NCBI GenBank assembly: GCA_002441395.1
Contig: DJVZ01000051.1
Span: 23,321 to 66,225, forward strand
DNA from: Spirochaetaceae bacterium UBA6243
GTDB lineage: Bacteria; Spirochaetota; Spirochaetia; Treponematales; Rectinemataceae
Reading direction: 5' to 3'
DNA: 42,905 bases
The notes beneath the pieces were generated by a model. It was not told the DNA's origin, did not search any database, and was given only the letters and a program-made list of their open reading frames with translations. Each line of letters starts with the position of its first letter. The stretch's first letter is position 1. The position numbers were made by a program, and so were the translations under genes. Of the stretch, positions 25,536-33,981 are shown in pieces.

Positions 25536-26276
25536 TCAGGTTCTGCGCTCCTGCGCCATTTTTTTGACTATGAATGTCGCGACATCCTCAGCATAGGTTC
25601 CGTGCCCAAAGCCTGCGTCAAACCCTATCTTTGCCGCCAGCTTGTTCGAGATGCGCGGGCCGCCCGCAATGCAGATAAAACGGCCGCGCTCGCCCTTCGC
25701 CTCAAGCAGTTCCATAAATTCCGTGAGATTGTGGATGTGCGAATCTTTCTGCGTGACTACCTGAGAGACGAGGATGGCGTCCGCGCGGTGCGTTTCGGCA
25801 TACTCGATGAGTTTTTCGTTCGGTATCTGCGCTCCGAGGTTGTGTGCGTCGATCATCTCGTAGCGCTCAAGACCATAGTGGTGGTTGTAGCCCTTCATGT
25901 TCATGATCGCGTCGATGCCCACGGTGTGTGCGTCAAAGCCCGTGCACGCACCGATGACCACGATCTTCCGCCCTATCCGGGCACGGATGAATGCGTTGAT
26001 TTCGTCCATGGACATCGGTTTTTCGCCATCGTCGCGGTCGCCTTCGACAGTGTCCCAGTCGATGCCGCGCGAGGTTGCGGCGTAGACCACGAAGAATGTA
26101 AATTCGTCGGACATGGGCGCCATATGGACGACTTCAGCCTCATGAAAGCCCCACGCCAGCGCGATGCGCCTCGCCGCTTCCATCGAGCGCGAACCTGCCG
26201 GCACAGGCAGTGTGAACGAAAGCTGGACTTTGCCGTCGTCCATTGCGTCGCCATAGGGCTTGATTATTTTTGCCAT
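25536..26276 (-). CDS. kamE: Beta-lysine 5,6-aminomutase, small (B12-binding) subunit
   Basis: A 246-residue subunit holding both cofactors. The cobalamin motif DxHxxG is D115-A-H117-T-V-G120, with H117 the lower cobalt ligand. K128 in NMKGY is 11 residues later, matching the spacing of the PLP lysine (Lys144) from the ligand histidine (His133) in the Clostridium sticklandii enzyme. ILVSQVVTQKDSH and CIAGGPRISN match the Rossmann cobalamin domain. With KamD it moves the amino group of L-beta-lysine from C6 to C5, giving 3,5-diaminohexanoate. AAGGAG precedes the ATG. Confidence 0.95.
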   Translation of the reverse strand: MAKIIKPYGDAMDDGKVQLSFTLPVPAGSRSMEAARRIALAWGFHEAEVVHMAPMSDEFTFFVVYAATSRGIDWDTVEGDRDDGEKPMSMDEINAFIRARIGRKIVVIGACTGFDAHTVGIDAIMNMKGYNHHYGLERYEMIDAHNLGAQIPNEKLIEYAETHRADAILVSQVVTQKDSHIHNLTEFMELLEAKGERGRFICIAGGPRISNKLAAKIGFDAGFGHGTYAEDVATFIVKKMAQERRT

Positions 26277-26327
26277 AAAAAATTACTCCTTTGGACCAAG
26301 CTTTGGCGCCCCGCGCCTGGCACTCCC

Positions 26328-27887
26328 TCATGCGAGGCCGAGCGAGCGCGTGAGGGTGGACTCCACGGGGTTGAAGTAGTTCTCGCCTTTTTCCACAAGG
26401 CCCTCGAAGCCCTTGCCGCCCGTGCGCGAGCGCGAAATGTCCGCGAACATGGCGCGCTCGATGCTCTCCATGAGGCCGATGCGCCCGATCTCTTCCATGA
26501 AATTCACGGTACGGTCCAACACATCGTGGGCACGGCGCACGATGAGGCCATCGGGCTTGAATTCGATCTCATCCGCGATCGAGGCGACGCCGTTCATCAC
26601 GTAGAGCGCCGACTCGACCGCTATGTGCCGGTCCATCATGAAGGGGGTGTGGATGGCTTCCGTGAGCATGCCAAGGAGGTGAATGTCCTGCCCCGTCGCC
26701 TTGGACACGAAATTGAACATGCTGTCCATCACGAGGCCCCGGAAGATGTCCCCGGACATGTGCTTGGTGGGCGGCATGTACTTGAGAGGATGCTCGGGGA
26801 AAATCTCGCGCGCCATCTGCGCCTGTGCAAGTTCGTAGAGAACGCCGTTCTCTATCGAGGGGTCCATCTCGAAGGCGTGCCCAAGGCCCATCTGCCATGG
26901 TCTCAGACCCGCGGCATAGGCAAAGCGCTCGTTCAGAAACTGCGAGGCGAGCACGGTGTAGGCCTTCTCGAAGCCATCGCTCGTGGTCAGATAATTGTCC
27001 TCGCCGGTGTTGATGATGATGCCGGAGTACGCGTTGATCATGCGGCTGAAACGCTGATCGACGAAGGTGCGGTACATGTTGATGTCACGGAAGAGGATGC
27101 CGTACATCGAATCGTTCAGCATCATGTCGAGGCGTTCGAGGGCTCCCATCGCGGCGATCTCGGGCATGCAGAGCCCTGAGGCGTAATTGGTCTGATAGAT
27201 ATAGCGCTTCTCGCGCTCCATCACCTCGTCGAGGGCCCGGCGCATGATGCGGAAATTTTCCTGAGTGGCATAGGTGCCGCCAAAGCCTTCGGTCGTGGAG
27301 CCGAAGGGCACATAGTCGAGAAGGCTCTGCGCGGTCGTCCGTATGACGGCGATGACGTCCGCTCCGGCGAGCGCGGCCGCCTGCGCCTGCTTCACGTCCT
27401 CGTAGATGTTGCCCGTCGCGACGATGAGATACAGAAGCGGACTGTGACTGTTGCCTCTGTACTCTTCGAGCCTGGCCTCGCGGTAGGCGCGGTTCGCGTC
27501 GATGCGGGCAAATTGTCTCTGGGCGAGCCGGGTGGCGTATTCCTGAGCCCTGGCGCGGTCCCCCATCGGCAGGCTCGCGATGTTGAAGCCCCGCGCGATG
27601 CGCTTGTCGAGTTCGCTCTGGTCGAGGCCGGTCTGCAAAAGGGCATTGGAATACCAGATCGCGGCGCCTTCTCCGAGCTTGTCGCTCAGCGCATCGACGA
27701 TGAGGTTGGGGACAGGCACTCCTACGGAGGACACTCCGTCAACGCCCAACAGCCGCAGGGTGGCGCGCTCGACGGTGACGGTGGTGTGGACATCGATAAA
27801 GTCGAGGACAGGCGCACAGATATTTTTCGCAAGTTCGCGCGCTCTGTCGATTTTTTCTCCGGGTAAATTGAGTTTGTTGTGCGTCAT
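26328..27887 (-). CDS. kamD: Beta-lysine 5,6-aminomutase, large (alpha) subunit
   Basis: A 519-residue TIM-barrel subunit, the usual length for KamD. It opens with LNLPGEKIDRARELAKNIC and contains GVDGVSSVGVPVPNLIVD, SPLLYLIVATGNIYEDVKQA, YVPFGSTTEGFGGTYATQEN and KYMPPTKHMSGDIFRG, all characteristic of the lysine 5,6-aminomutase alpha family. It binds the substrate and the PLP phosphate; the radical is made from adenosylcobalamin on KamE. The ATG at 27887 uses a GAGGAGC ribosome binding site that lies within the last codons of kamC. Confidence 0.96.
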   Translation of the reverse strand: MTHNKLNLPGEKIDRARELAKNICAPVLDFIDVHTTVTVERATLRLLGVDGVSSVGVPVPNLIVDALSDKLGEGAAIWYSNALLQTGLDQSELDKRIARGFNIASLPMGDRARAQEYATRLAQRQFARIDANRAYREARLEEYRGNSHSPLLYLIVATGNIYEDVKQAQAAALAGADVIAVIRTTAQSLLDYVPFGSTTEGFGGTYATQENFRIMRRALDEVMEREKRYIYQTNYASGLCMPEIAAMGALERLDMMLNDSMYGILFRDINMYRTFVDQRFSRMINAYSGIIINTGEDNYLTTSDGFEKAYTVLASQFLNERFAYAAGLRPWQMGLGHAFEMDPSIENGVLYELAQAQMAREIFPEHPLKYMPPTKHMSGDIFRGLVMDSMFNFVSKATGQDIHLLGMLTEAIHTPFMMDRHIAVESALYVMNGVASIADEIEFKPDGLIVRRAHDVLDRTVNFMEEIGRIGLMESIERAMFADISRSRTGGKGFEGLVEKGENYFNPVESTLTRSLGLA

Positions 27888-27890
27888 ATA

Positions 27891-29660
27891 CTAATGCTCC
27901 TCGTTGCTCCGGGCCATTCTTCGTTTGTCGTGCGCGTCACGCCGCGCACCCAGGTTCAAAAGTTCCTCTGCCCTGTCAACAAGCGTGGCATCGAGGCCAA
28001 GCAGGCGCGCCACCGCCAGGGCATCGGAATCCGACACCTCCCCGGATTCATCCCGGGGGACCACGCGATACCGCATGAGCGAATTTATGCGCGCCAGAAG
28101 CGCTTCAAGCGTCTCTTCACCCTTCGCTTTTCCTGAGTTGAGCGTCGCGCGCGCCTGCCCGGCGTCGAACCCGGCCATGCGGAATGCCCGCCCCTTGCCC
28201 TGCGCGGGCGAACATTGAATGTGCGTCGCAAAAATGCAGAGCGTGCCCGAGAACGAAGCCAAATGCTCGACGATGGCCTGCATCAGAGCCTCTGCCTCGC
28301 CCGCGCTCGTCGTGCGCGCAAATTCATCGAAGACCGCAAGGCCCGGGGCGTCCCGCGCTGCCTTCAGCACATCGATGAGCCTGCGGATCTCGAAGCCATA
28401 GGCCGAAAGCCCCCTGCCCGCTGTCTCGCCCGCTTCACCGACGACATCGAGCCACTGAAACACAGGTGTTTCAAAGTGCGACGCGGGCACAAACATGCCG
28501 CATTGTGCCAGCACCTGAAGGAACACAAGAGTCTGCAGCACGCAGGTTTTGCCGCCCATATTCGAACCGCTGAGTATTCCGACGGGTCTATCCAGGGTAA
28601 AATCGAGCGGCTCGTAGGGTACTCCGCGCGAGACGCATTCTTCTTCGAGCGGCATAAAGCGCGCGCCTCTGCAGGAGAGGGAAGCCGCGTTGCCTGCCGG
28701 CGCTCGGTCGCTGCGGTCGGCCCCCGTAGCATGGACATCCCCGGCGGCGTTTTTGAGAAGTGCCGGCCGCACCAGGCGATATTGCCGGACAAACTTCCAC
28801 TGGGCGAGCGCATAGTCAAAGCGCTTTACGGCGCTGCAATACCTGGCAAGCGCGCCGCCCGAAGCGGCGACGAGGCCGGAGAGCCGTGCAATTGCCGTTT
28901 GCTCAAGGAGACGTTCTTCTTCGCGGGCCCGGCGGCGGTCTTCCTCCGCCCCGAGGAGGACGGCATCGGGGATAATGCGCACGATCATCGAATGGGCATC
29001 ATATGGCTCGGCCGCAAGAGAGGGGGCCTCGCCCCTGCGCCCTTTTTCTATTGCGGCAAGCGCTCTGTCCACAGATATGACAATGAATTCCCTGCCGGCA
29101 AAATCAAAGCCGTACGCTTCCTGGCATGCCGCTTCGAGAGTCTGCCTGCGCTGGGCCACAGTCTGGTCCGCCTCGGCTATCCGGGCCCGGATTGGACCAA
29201 GACCCGGCTCATGACCCTCGGAAATCGCAAAACTTTCCGCGTCGCGGCTGCCCGCGGAGAGTGCCTCGAGCAAGTCGGAGGACTCAAAGACAATGCCAAA
29301 GTGATCACGGAATTCTTCACTGACAAGATCGCATATGTTCCTGTAATGCAGGAGAAATTTCTTGAAGAGAAAGAGCTCCATGAGGCCGCATGGTGCCGCG
29401 ACGTTCAATTGGGGAATACGGGGAAGTTTCCCGAAATGCCAGAAAAGCCTGTCTCGTCGGACCTCGTCGAGCTTCGCAAGAAAGGCTCCCGCTGCCTCGA
29501 TGTCGTCATAGAGCGATTCGAGAATCCCAGCATCAGTGACAAGGCCGATTTCCGCGACGCGGTCTCTTCCATAGGGACTGAGCGGCGCTATGTGGGACAG
29601 CATTGAATTCAGTCTGCAAAAAGAAGCTACATGAGGCGGAATTGGTACGATATCATGCAT
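27891..29660 (-). CDS. kamC: MutS-like ATPase, aminomutase reactivase subunit KamC
   Basis: A 589-residue protein with only the clamp/ATPase part of MutS. Walker A is GSNMGGKT (around residue 365), Walker B is LAVFDEFARTTS (around residue 440) and a further ATPase block is LCIFATHIQCSPA. The N-terminal mismatch-binding domain with the Phe-x-Glu motif is absent, so it is not a repair protein. In lysine fermentation clusters this gene is named as the ATPase of a system that restores inactivated lysine 5,6-aminomutase, and its position directly before kamD supports this. I prefer ATG at 29660 (AGAGGGAG upstream); a TTG at 29684 overlaps the kamB stop and is the alternative. Confidence 0.8.
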   Translation of the reverse strand: MHDIVPIPPHVASFCRLNSMLSHIAPLSPYGRDRVAEIGLVTDAGILESLYDDIEAAGAFLAKLDEVRRDRLFWHFGKLPRIPQLNVAAPCGLMELFLFKKFLLHYRNICDLVSEEFRDHFGIVFESSDLLEALSAGSRDAESFAISEGHEPGLGPIRARIAEADQTVAQRRQTLEAACQEAYGFDFAGREFIVISVDRALAAIEKGRRGEAPSLAAEPYDAHSMIVRIIPDAVLLGAEEDRRRAREEERLLEQTAIARLSGLVAASGGALARYCSAVKRFDYALAQWKFVRQYRLVRPALLKNAAGDVHATGADRSDRAPAGNAASLSCRGARFMPLEEECVSRGVPYEPLDFTLDRPVGILSGSNMGGKTCVLQTLVFLQVLAQCGMFVPASHFETPVFQWLDVVGEAGETAGRGLSAYGFEIRRLIDVLKAARDAPGLAVFDEFARTTSAGEAEALMQAIVEHLASFSGTLCIFATHIQCSPAQGKGRAFRMAGFDAGQARATLNSGKAKGEETLEALLARINSLMRYRVVPRDESGEVSDSDALAVARLLGLDATLVDRAEELLNLGARRDAHDKRRMARSNEEH

Positions 29661-29680
29661 GATCTCCCTCTTTCTGGTCT

Positions 29681-30574
29681 TCAAGGCAAGCCATGTTCAT
29701 GTTTTTCATCCTCATATGGATTCCAGCTCAGAATCGAAGCGAAGACTTCCGGAGGAAGTCTTGCCCCACACTCCTCCTGGCCCACATCGCAGAGGGCAAC
29801 AATAAAACCATGAAAATCTATTTCTTTCTGCACAAATAATTTGTTCTGCGCTGCAAGCAGGGCCAGCTCTTCCGGCCTCAGAAAAATATGCGCAAAGTCT
29901 TTCACCACAAACGCAGCATGCTCCTGAACAGCGTACTTTTCCAGAACCATACGGGAAAGCGGACCGTCGAGGATAATATGAGCGCCACGCCTCAACTGCT
30001 CATCAGTCCAGAGGGGAAGATGGGAACGCCGATGCAAATCGGCCATCCTCTGTGACATGTGCATAAGATTCGCGCGATCGATCCGCACCGTACAGAAGAG
30101 CTGCGCATTTGGCAGCGCGGATATGGGAGAGAGCCGATCGAGAGCTCCGTCGACGAGCACGGTATGATGGGGATACTGCGCGCGCATTGCCTCATCGGCA
30201 ACAGCGGCGAGCGCGGCACTCTCCGAAGGTCCTACAAGAATCCCGCTGCCGCGTCGTCCAGCCCGCACCAAAACGATTGGTCCGAGCGCGCTCGTTCCCA
30301 GCTCGCCTGCGACGATCTCGGGTGCGCAATCGAGGCGCCCTGCGAAGCTCGCGGCCGTAGAAAAAATCTCTCCCTCCCACACTTCGACACTCGTGCCGCC
30401 CGCCCCGGAGCCGGGCCTTTCTCCTTCATGCCCCGCGCACAGAATTGCCGCCCGCGCGCCCACACCACGAATGCATGCAAGCGCGGCCTTCATCGCCATA
30501 GTCTTGCCGCTCGCGGCGGAGAATCCAGCGAAAAAGCTCAGGTTGCCGATAAAGGACGATGCGTCAAGCGGCAT
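29681..30574 (-). CDS. kamB: Lysine 5,6-aminomutase reactivase subunit KamB
   Basis: A 297-residue protein with a possible P-loop near the N terminus, GFSAASGKT (residues 18-26). Other stretches, such as ILVGPSESAALAAVADEA, LVDGALDRLSPIS and HIILDGPLSRMVLEKYAV, resemble a P-loop protein that handles a nucleotide or a cofactor; no catalytic domain is recognised. It is identified mainly by position between kamA and the MutS-like kamC, as in other lysine clusters. The presumed function is, with KamC, to eject damaged cobalamin from KamDE in an ATP-dependent way; this is family knowledge, not visible in the sequence. It starts one base before the kamA stop codon on the reading strand. Confidence 0.7.
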   Translation of the reverse strand: MPLDASSFIGNLSFFAGFSAASGKTMAMKAALACIRGVGARAAILCAGHEGERPGSGAGGTSVEVWEGEIFSTAASFAGRLDCAPEIVAGELGTSALGPIVLVRAGRRGSGILVGPSESAALAAVADEAMRAQYPHHTVLVDGALDRLSPISALPNAQLFCTVRIDRANLMHMSQRMADLHRRSHLPLWTDEQLRRGAHIILDGPLSRMVLEKYAVQEHAAFVVKDFAHIFLRPEELALLAAQNKLFVQKEIDFHGFIVALCDVGQEECGARLPPEVFASILSWNPYEDEKHEHGLP

Positions 30575-30575
30575 G

Positions 30576-31862
30576 TCAGCCCCCGGTCTCAGCCTTGTGG
30601 CGATTCAGGCGCGCCAGATTCTTCGGCTCCAGCGCCTTCTCCTCGCCGCTCAAAAGTCTGGCGACTCCACAGGTCGGGTTGAGCCAGGGCTCGTCGCGGC
30701 AGATGCGGCATTGCCCGCAATCCTCCTTGTACGATTCCGGCTCTTCGTATGAGGTGATGACGCCTTCATAGTTACGCAGAATGACCCTTTTTTCATTCGA
30801 GGTGATGAGATAATCCGGCATGACGGGGATCTTCCCACCCCCACCCGGCGCGTCGATGACGAAGGTGGGCACCGCCATCCCCGATGTATGCCCCCGCAGA
30901 TTTTCGATGATCTCGATGCCCTTCGATACTGTCGTCCTGAAATGCGAAATGCCGAGCGACATATCGCATTGATAGATATAGTAAGGTTTTACACGGATCA
31001 TCAGCAGTTCCTGGACCAGTTTTTTCATGAGCACCGGGCAGTCGTTTATGTCGCGCAAGAGCACACTCTGGTTGCCGAGCGGAATGCCGGCATCCGCAAG
31101 CCTTTCGCAGGCTTCCTTCGCCTCCGCCGTGATCTCCTTCGGATGGTTGAAGTGCGTATTCACATAGATGGGCTGATATTTCTTGAGCATGTTCACGAGC
31201 TCATCCGTCACGCGCATCGGCATCACGACGGGCGTGCGCGTGCCAATGCGGATAATTTCCACTGTGGAAATCGCGCGCACTTTGGCGATGATGCGCTCGA
31301 GCCTCTCTGTGGACATGACAAATGGGTCGCCGCCGGAAATCAGGACATCGCGGATTATGGGAGTTTTCCTGATGTATTCGACCGCGGCATCGATGAGCTC
31401 CTCCGACTGGTGCGCATCCTCCTGCTTCACGAAACGGCGGCGCGTGCAGTGCCGGCAGTTCATGGAACAGACGTTCGTCGCCAGCAGAAGCACCCTGTCG
31501 GGATACCGGTGGGTGAGCCCCAGCACCGGCGAATCGACATCCTCGTGCAGGGGATCGGCCTGGTCGGACGCGAGGAAATGGGTCTCCTGAATGCGGGGGA
31601 TGGCCTGCAGGCGCACCGGACAGGCCGGATTCGCCGGATCCATGAGCGAGGCATAGTATGGGGTAATCGCCATGCGGAATATTCTCAGCACTTCTTCAAT
31701 GTCATGGCGCTCCTGTCCGGAGAGCGGAACCACCTGGGCGAGCGCGTCGATATCGCGAATGTTGTGGCGCATCTGCCAGCGCCAGTCGTACCACTCGTCG
31801 GGCGTCACTTCTTTGAACAATGGTATCCGTTTCCAGTCGAACGAAGGAAATTCCTGCATCAT
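30576..31862 (-). CDS. kamA: Lysine 2,3-aminomutase (radical SAM)
   Basis: A 428-residue cytoplasmic enzyme that converts L-lysine to L-beta-lysine using PLP, SAM and a [4Fe-4S] cluster. The cluster motif is C132-SMN-C136-RH-C139. The PLP lysine is in APGGGGKIPVMPDY near residue 340. VLISGGDPF and YVNTHFNHPKEIT are also typical, and a Cys cluster CGQCRIC in the C-terminal tail fits the zinc site. Length and motifs match the clostridial enzyme (416). The start ATGATG at 31862 overlaps the kce stop by four bases and has AGGAGAGG upstream. Confidence 0.96.
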   Translation of the reverse strand: MMQEFPSFDWKRIPLFKEVTPDEWYDWRWQMRHNIRDIDALAQVVPLSGQERHDIEEVLRIFRMAITPYYASLMDPANPACPVRLQAIPRIQETHFLASDQADPLHEDVDSPVLGLTHRYPDRVLLLATNVCSMNCRHCTRRRFVKQEDAHQSEELIDAAVEYIRKTPIIRDVLISGGDPFVMSTERLERIIAKVRAISTVEIIRIGTRTPVVMPMRVTDELVNMLKKYQPIYVNTHFNHPKEITAEAKEACERLADAGIPLGNQSVLLRDINDCPVLMKKLVQELLMIRVKPYYIYQCDMSLGISHFRTTVSKGIEIIENLRGHTSGMAVPTFVIDAPGGGGKIPVMPDYLITSNEKRVILRNYEGVITSYEEPESYKEDCGQCRICRDEPWLNPTCGVARLLSGEEKALEPKNLARLNRHKAETGG

Positions 31863-32683
31863 CCTCTCCTGAGATTGAGCATCGCACGCACCTCATCGCT
31901 CGATGCGACCGAAAGCTGCGCCTCTTTTGCGATACGGGCCGCGCGCTCCACCAGCTCCGCGTTGGAGCGCGCGAGCTGTCCCTTTGCATAATACACGTTG
32001 TCTTCGAAACCGACGCGAATCCAGCCGCCGGCCGCAATCGCTCCATACTGGGCCAAAAGCGAAGACCTTCCGATGCCCATCACCGTAAAATAGGCGCCCT
32101 TGGGCATCGCGCGCTGGAACGCGAGAAGGTTTTCTATCGAATAGGATACGGAACCCGGCACATTGAGCACGACCCCGTAATGAAATGGCGCCTCGACGAG
32201 CCCCTCATCTATGAGCATCCTTGAAGCATACACATGTCCCAGATCGAAGCATTCCAGGGTCGGGCGCACCCTGTGCGCGCGGAACGCCTCGGCAAAATGC
32301 CTCATTATCGGCAATGAATTGACGATGTAGTCATCGCCGAAATTGACCGTGCCGCAGTCCAGGCTCGCCATTTCGGGCTCAAGCTCCACGAGGGGCGCAA
32401 GGCGCGCTTCGGGGCTGTCGCCGACCGCGCCGCCCGTCGTGATTTCGATGACGATCCCGCATTTGCGGCGCACGAGCTCCATTGTCTTTTTGAACACGGC
32501 GGGACTCATGGTCGGCCTGGCCCCTTCATCCCGCACGTGAAGGTGCAGAATCGCAGCGCCCGCGCGCCACGCATCGAAGGCGGCATCGGCGATCTCCTCG
32601 GGCGTCACGGGCAGGGCGGGATTCTGGGCTTTTACAGTCTCGGCTCCCGTGCAGGCGCAGGTGATGACGATCTTTCTCTCCAT
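31859..32683 (-). CDS. kce: 3-keto-5-aminohexanoate cleavage enzyme (BKACE family)
   Basis: A 274-residue zinc enzyme of the BKACE (DUF849) family. The zinc-binding histidines H47 and H49 are in ILHLHVRD with R51 and D52, followed by EITTGGAVGDSPEAR, SLDCGTVNFG and RPTLECFDLGHVY. It reacts 3-keto-5-aminohexanoate with acetyl-CoA to give 3-aminobutyryl-CoA and acetoacetate. I use the ATG at 32683 (AAGGAGG five bases upstream); the longer open frame upstream overlaps the aminotransferase. BKACE members have varied substrates, but the flanking lysine genes fix this one. Confidence 0.94.
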   Translation of the reverse strand: MERKIVITCACTGAETVKAQNPALPVTPEEIADAAFDAWRAGAAILHLHVRDEGARPTMSPAVFKKTMELVRRKCGIVIEITTGGAVGDSPEARLAPLVELEPEMASLDCGTVNFGDDYIVNSLPIMRHFAEAFRAHRVRPTLECFDLGHVYASRMLIDEGLVEAPFHYGVVLNVPGSVSYSIENLLAFQRAMPKGAYFTVMGIGRSSLLAQYGAIAAGGWIRVGFEDNVYYAKGQLARSNAELVERAARIAKEAQLSVASSDEVRAMLNLRRG

Positions 32684-32693
32684 AGCGCCTCCT

Positions 32694-33968
32694 TTAGCTC
32701 CCGACCGGGAAGCGCCGCGCGGTGAGTTCAAGCGCTTCGTCGATGGCTTCCAGGGCTTTTTCGAGGTCGGCGTCGGTGTGCCGGTGCGCGATGTACCAGT
32801 GGTGATAGGGCTGCACGAAAAGCCCGCGCCGTATGGTCTGGGTGTAGAAGTACTCGCGGCGGGCCCTGTAGGTTTTCTCTTTGTCGGCCGGATGCGGATT
32901 GAAGGTCAGGTATGGCATGGGGGGGATGCCCGACACCGTGACAGGCATCCCTGAGCGCGCTGCGATGTCGCGAAGTCGGCCCAAGAATTTAGTCCCGCGC
33001 TCCCAGAGCGAGTCGGGCACTCTTTCGCGCTCGAGGATATCGAGGCATTTCATGGCGGCGACCATTTCGAGGCTGTTCGGGAAAAACGTCGAGGAGACGA
33101 ACACTTTCTTCTCGGCCACCTGCATGATCTCTCGCGCGCCGACTACCGCGCTGATCGCGTAGCCGTTCGCCAGCGCCTTGCCGAAAGTTGCCAGGTCCGG
33201 CGTCACGCCGTACCTCGACTGCGCCCCGCCCATCGACACTCTGAAACCAGTGCGAACCTCATCGAAGATGAGCGCCGCCCCATGCGCGTGCGCGAGTTCC
33301 TTGACCGCCTCGAGGTAGCCGGGAGGAGGCGCCATGACGGGCTTCGCGTTCGGATGGCCCACCGGCGTGATGATGACGCCCGCGACCCGGCCCCTGTGTG
33401 CGGCGAGCTTTGCCTCAAGATCGTCGAGACGGCCGTACTCGAATTCGACCGTCAGGTTTGAAATTTCCTCAGGAATACCGCCGTGGATCTCCACGCACCA
33501 GTCATGCCAGCCGTGGTAGCCGCAGCGCAGGATATAGTTGCGGTCGGTATACCCGCGCGCGATGCGCACCGCGAGCGATGTCGCATCCGAGCCTGTCTTT
33601 ACGAGAATGGCCTGTTCCGCGCAGGGAATAAGTGAAACGAGCCTGCGCTCCAGTTCATTTTGAATAGGCTGGACGAGCGAAAAGCAAAATCCTTTTTCAA
33701 GCTGGGCGATGACGGCTTCCGTAATTTCAGGCTCGTTGTAGCCGAGAATGATCGGCCCGTACGCGCAGAGCATGTCGATATAATCGTTGCCGTCCACGTC
33801 GACGATGTGCCCGCCATACCCTCGTTCGAGGAAAATGGGGTATTCGCCTTCGACGAAGTTGTAAGGCCGCCGGATGCCCATGATACCGCCCGGGCATACC
33901 TCTCTGGCCTCGGCATACATGCGCATCGATGCGTCCAGCTTGAGTCTGGGAAATTCTTTCGGCACCAT
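32694..33968 (-). CDS. kat: Class III aminotransferase, probable 3-aminobutyryl-CoA transaminase (Kat)
   Basis: A 424-residue fold-type I PLP enzyme of the glutamate-1-semialdehyde aminomutase-like group. Visible: LVKTGSDATSLAVRIARG (PLP phosphate), D236 in IFDEVRTGFR (pyridine nitrogen), and PLP lysine K264 in TFGKALANGY. On motifs alone it would be called HemL. Its place between kdd and kce in a lysine operon with no 3-aminobutyryl-CoA ammonia-lyase points to Kat, the acyl-CoA beta-transaminase known from Cloacamonas, which converts 3-aminobutyryl-CoA plus 2-oxoglutarate to acetoacetyl-CoA plus glutamate. GAGGAGG precedes the ATG at 33968. Substrate is inferred from context. Confidence 0.8.
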   Translation of the reverse strand: MVPKEFPRLKLDASMRMYAEAREVCPGGIMGIRRPYNFVEGEYPIFLERGYGGHIVDVDGNDYIDMLCAYGPIILGYNEPEITEAVIAQLEKGFCFSLVQPIQNELERRLVSLIPCAEQAILVKTGSDATSLAVRIARGYTDRNYILRCGYHGWHDWCVEIHGGIPEEISNLTVEFEYGRLDDLEAKLAAHRGRVAGVIITPVGHPNAKPVMAPPPGYLEAVKELAHAHGAALIFDEVRTGFRVSMGGAQSRYGVTPDLATFGKALANGYAISAVVGAREIMQVAEKKVFVSSTFFPNSLEMVAAMKCLDILERERVPDSLWERGTKFLGRLRDIAARSGMPVTVSGIPPMPYLTFNPHPADKEKTYRARREYFYTQTIRRGLFVQPYHHWYIAHRHTDADLEKALEAIDEALELTARRFPVGS

Positions 33969-33981
33969 ACGAGCCTCCTCG

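Noticed and set aside
25533..27179. A 548-codon plus-strand frame opposite kamE and kamD
   Set aside because: The two aminomutase genes on the other strand carry cofactor motifs and ribosome binding sites; this frame is a shadow.
27891..29660. Annotation as a MutS2-type mismatch repair protein
   Set aside because: The mismatch-binding N-terminal domain is absent and the gene is embedded in the lysine operon directly before kamD, so the reactivase ATPase role is favoured.
32694..33968. Annotation as glutamate-1-semialdehyde aminomutase (hemL)
   Set aside because: The fold is shared, but the location between kdd and kce without a kal gene favours the Kat-type transaminase.
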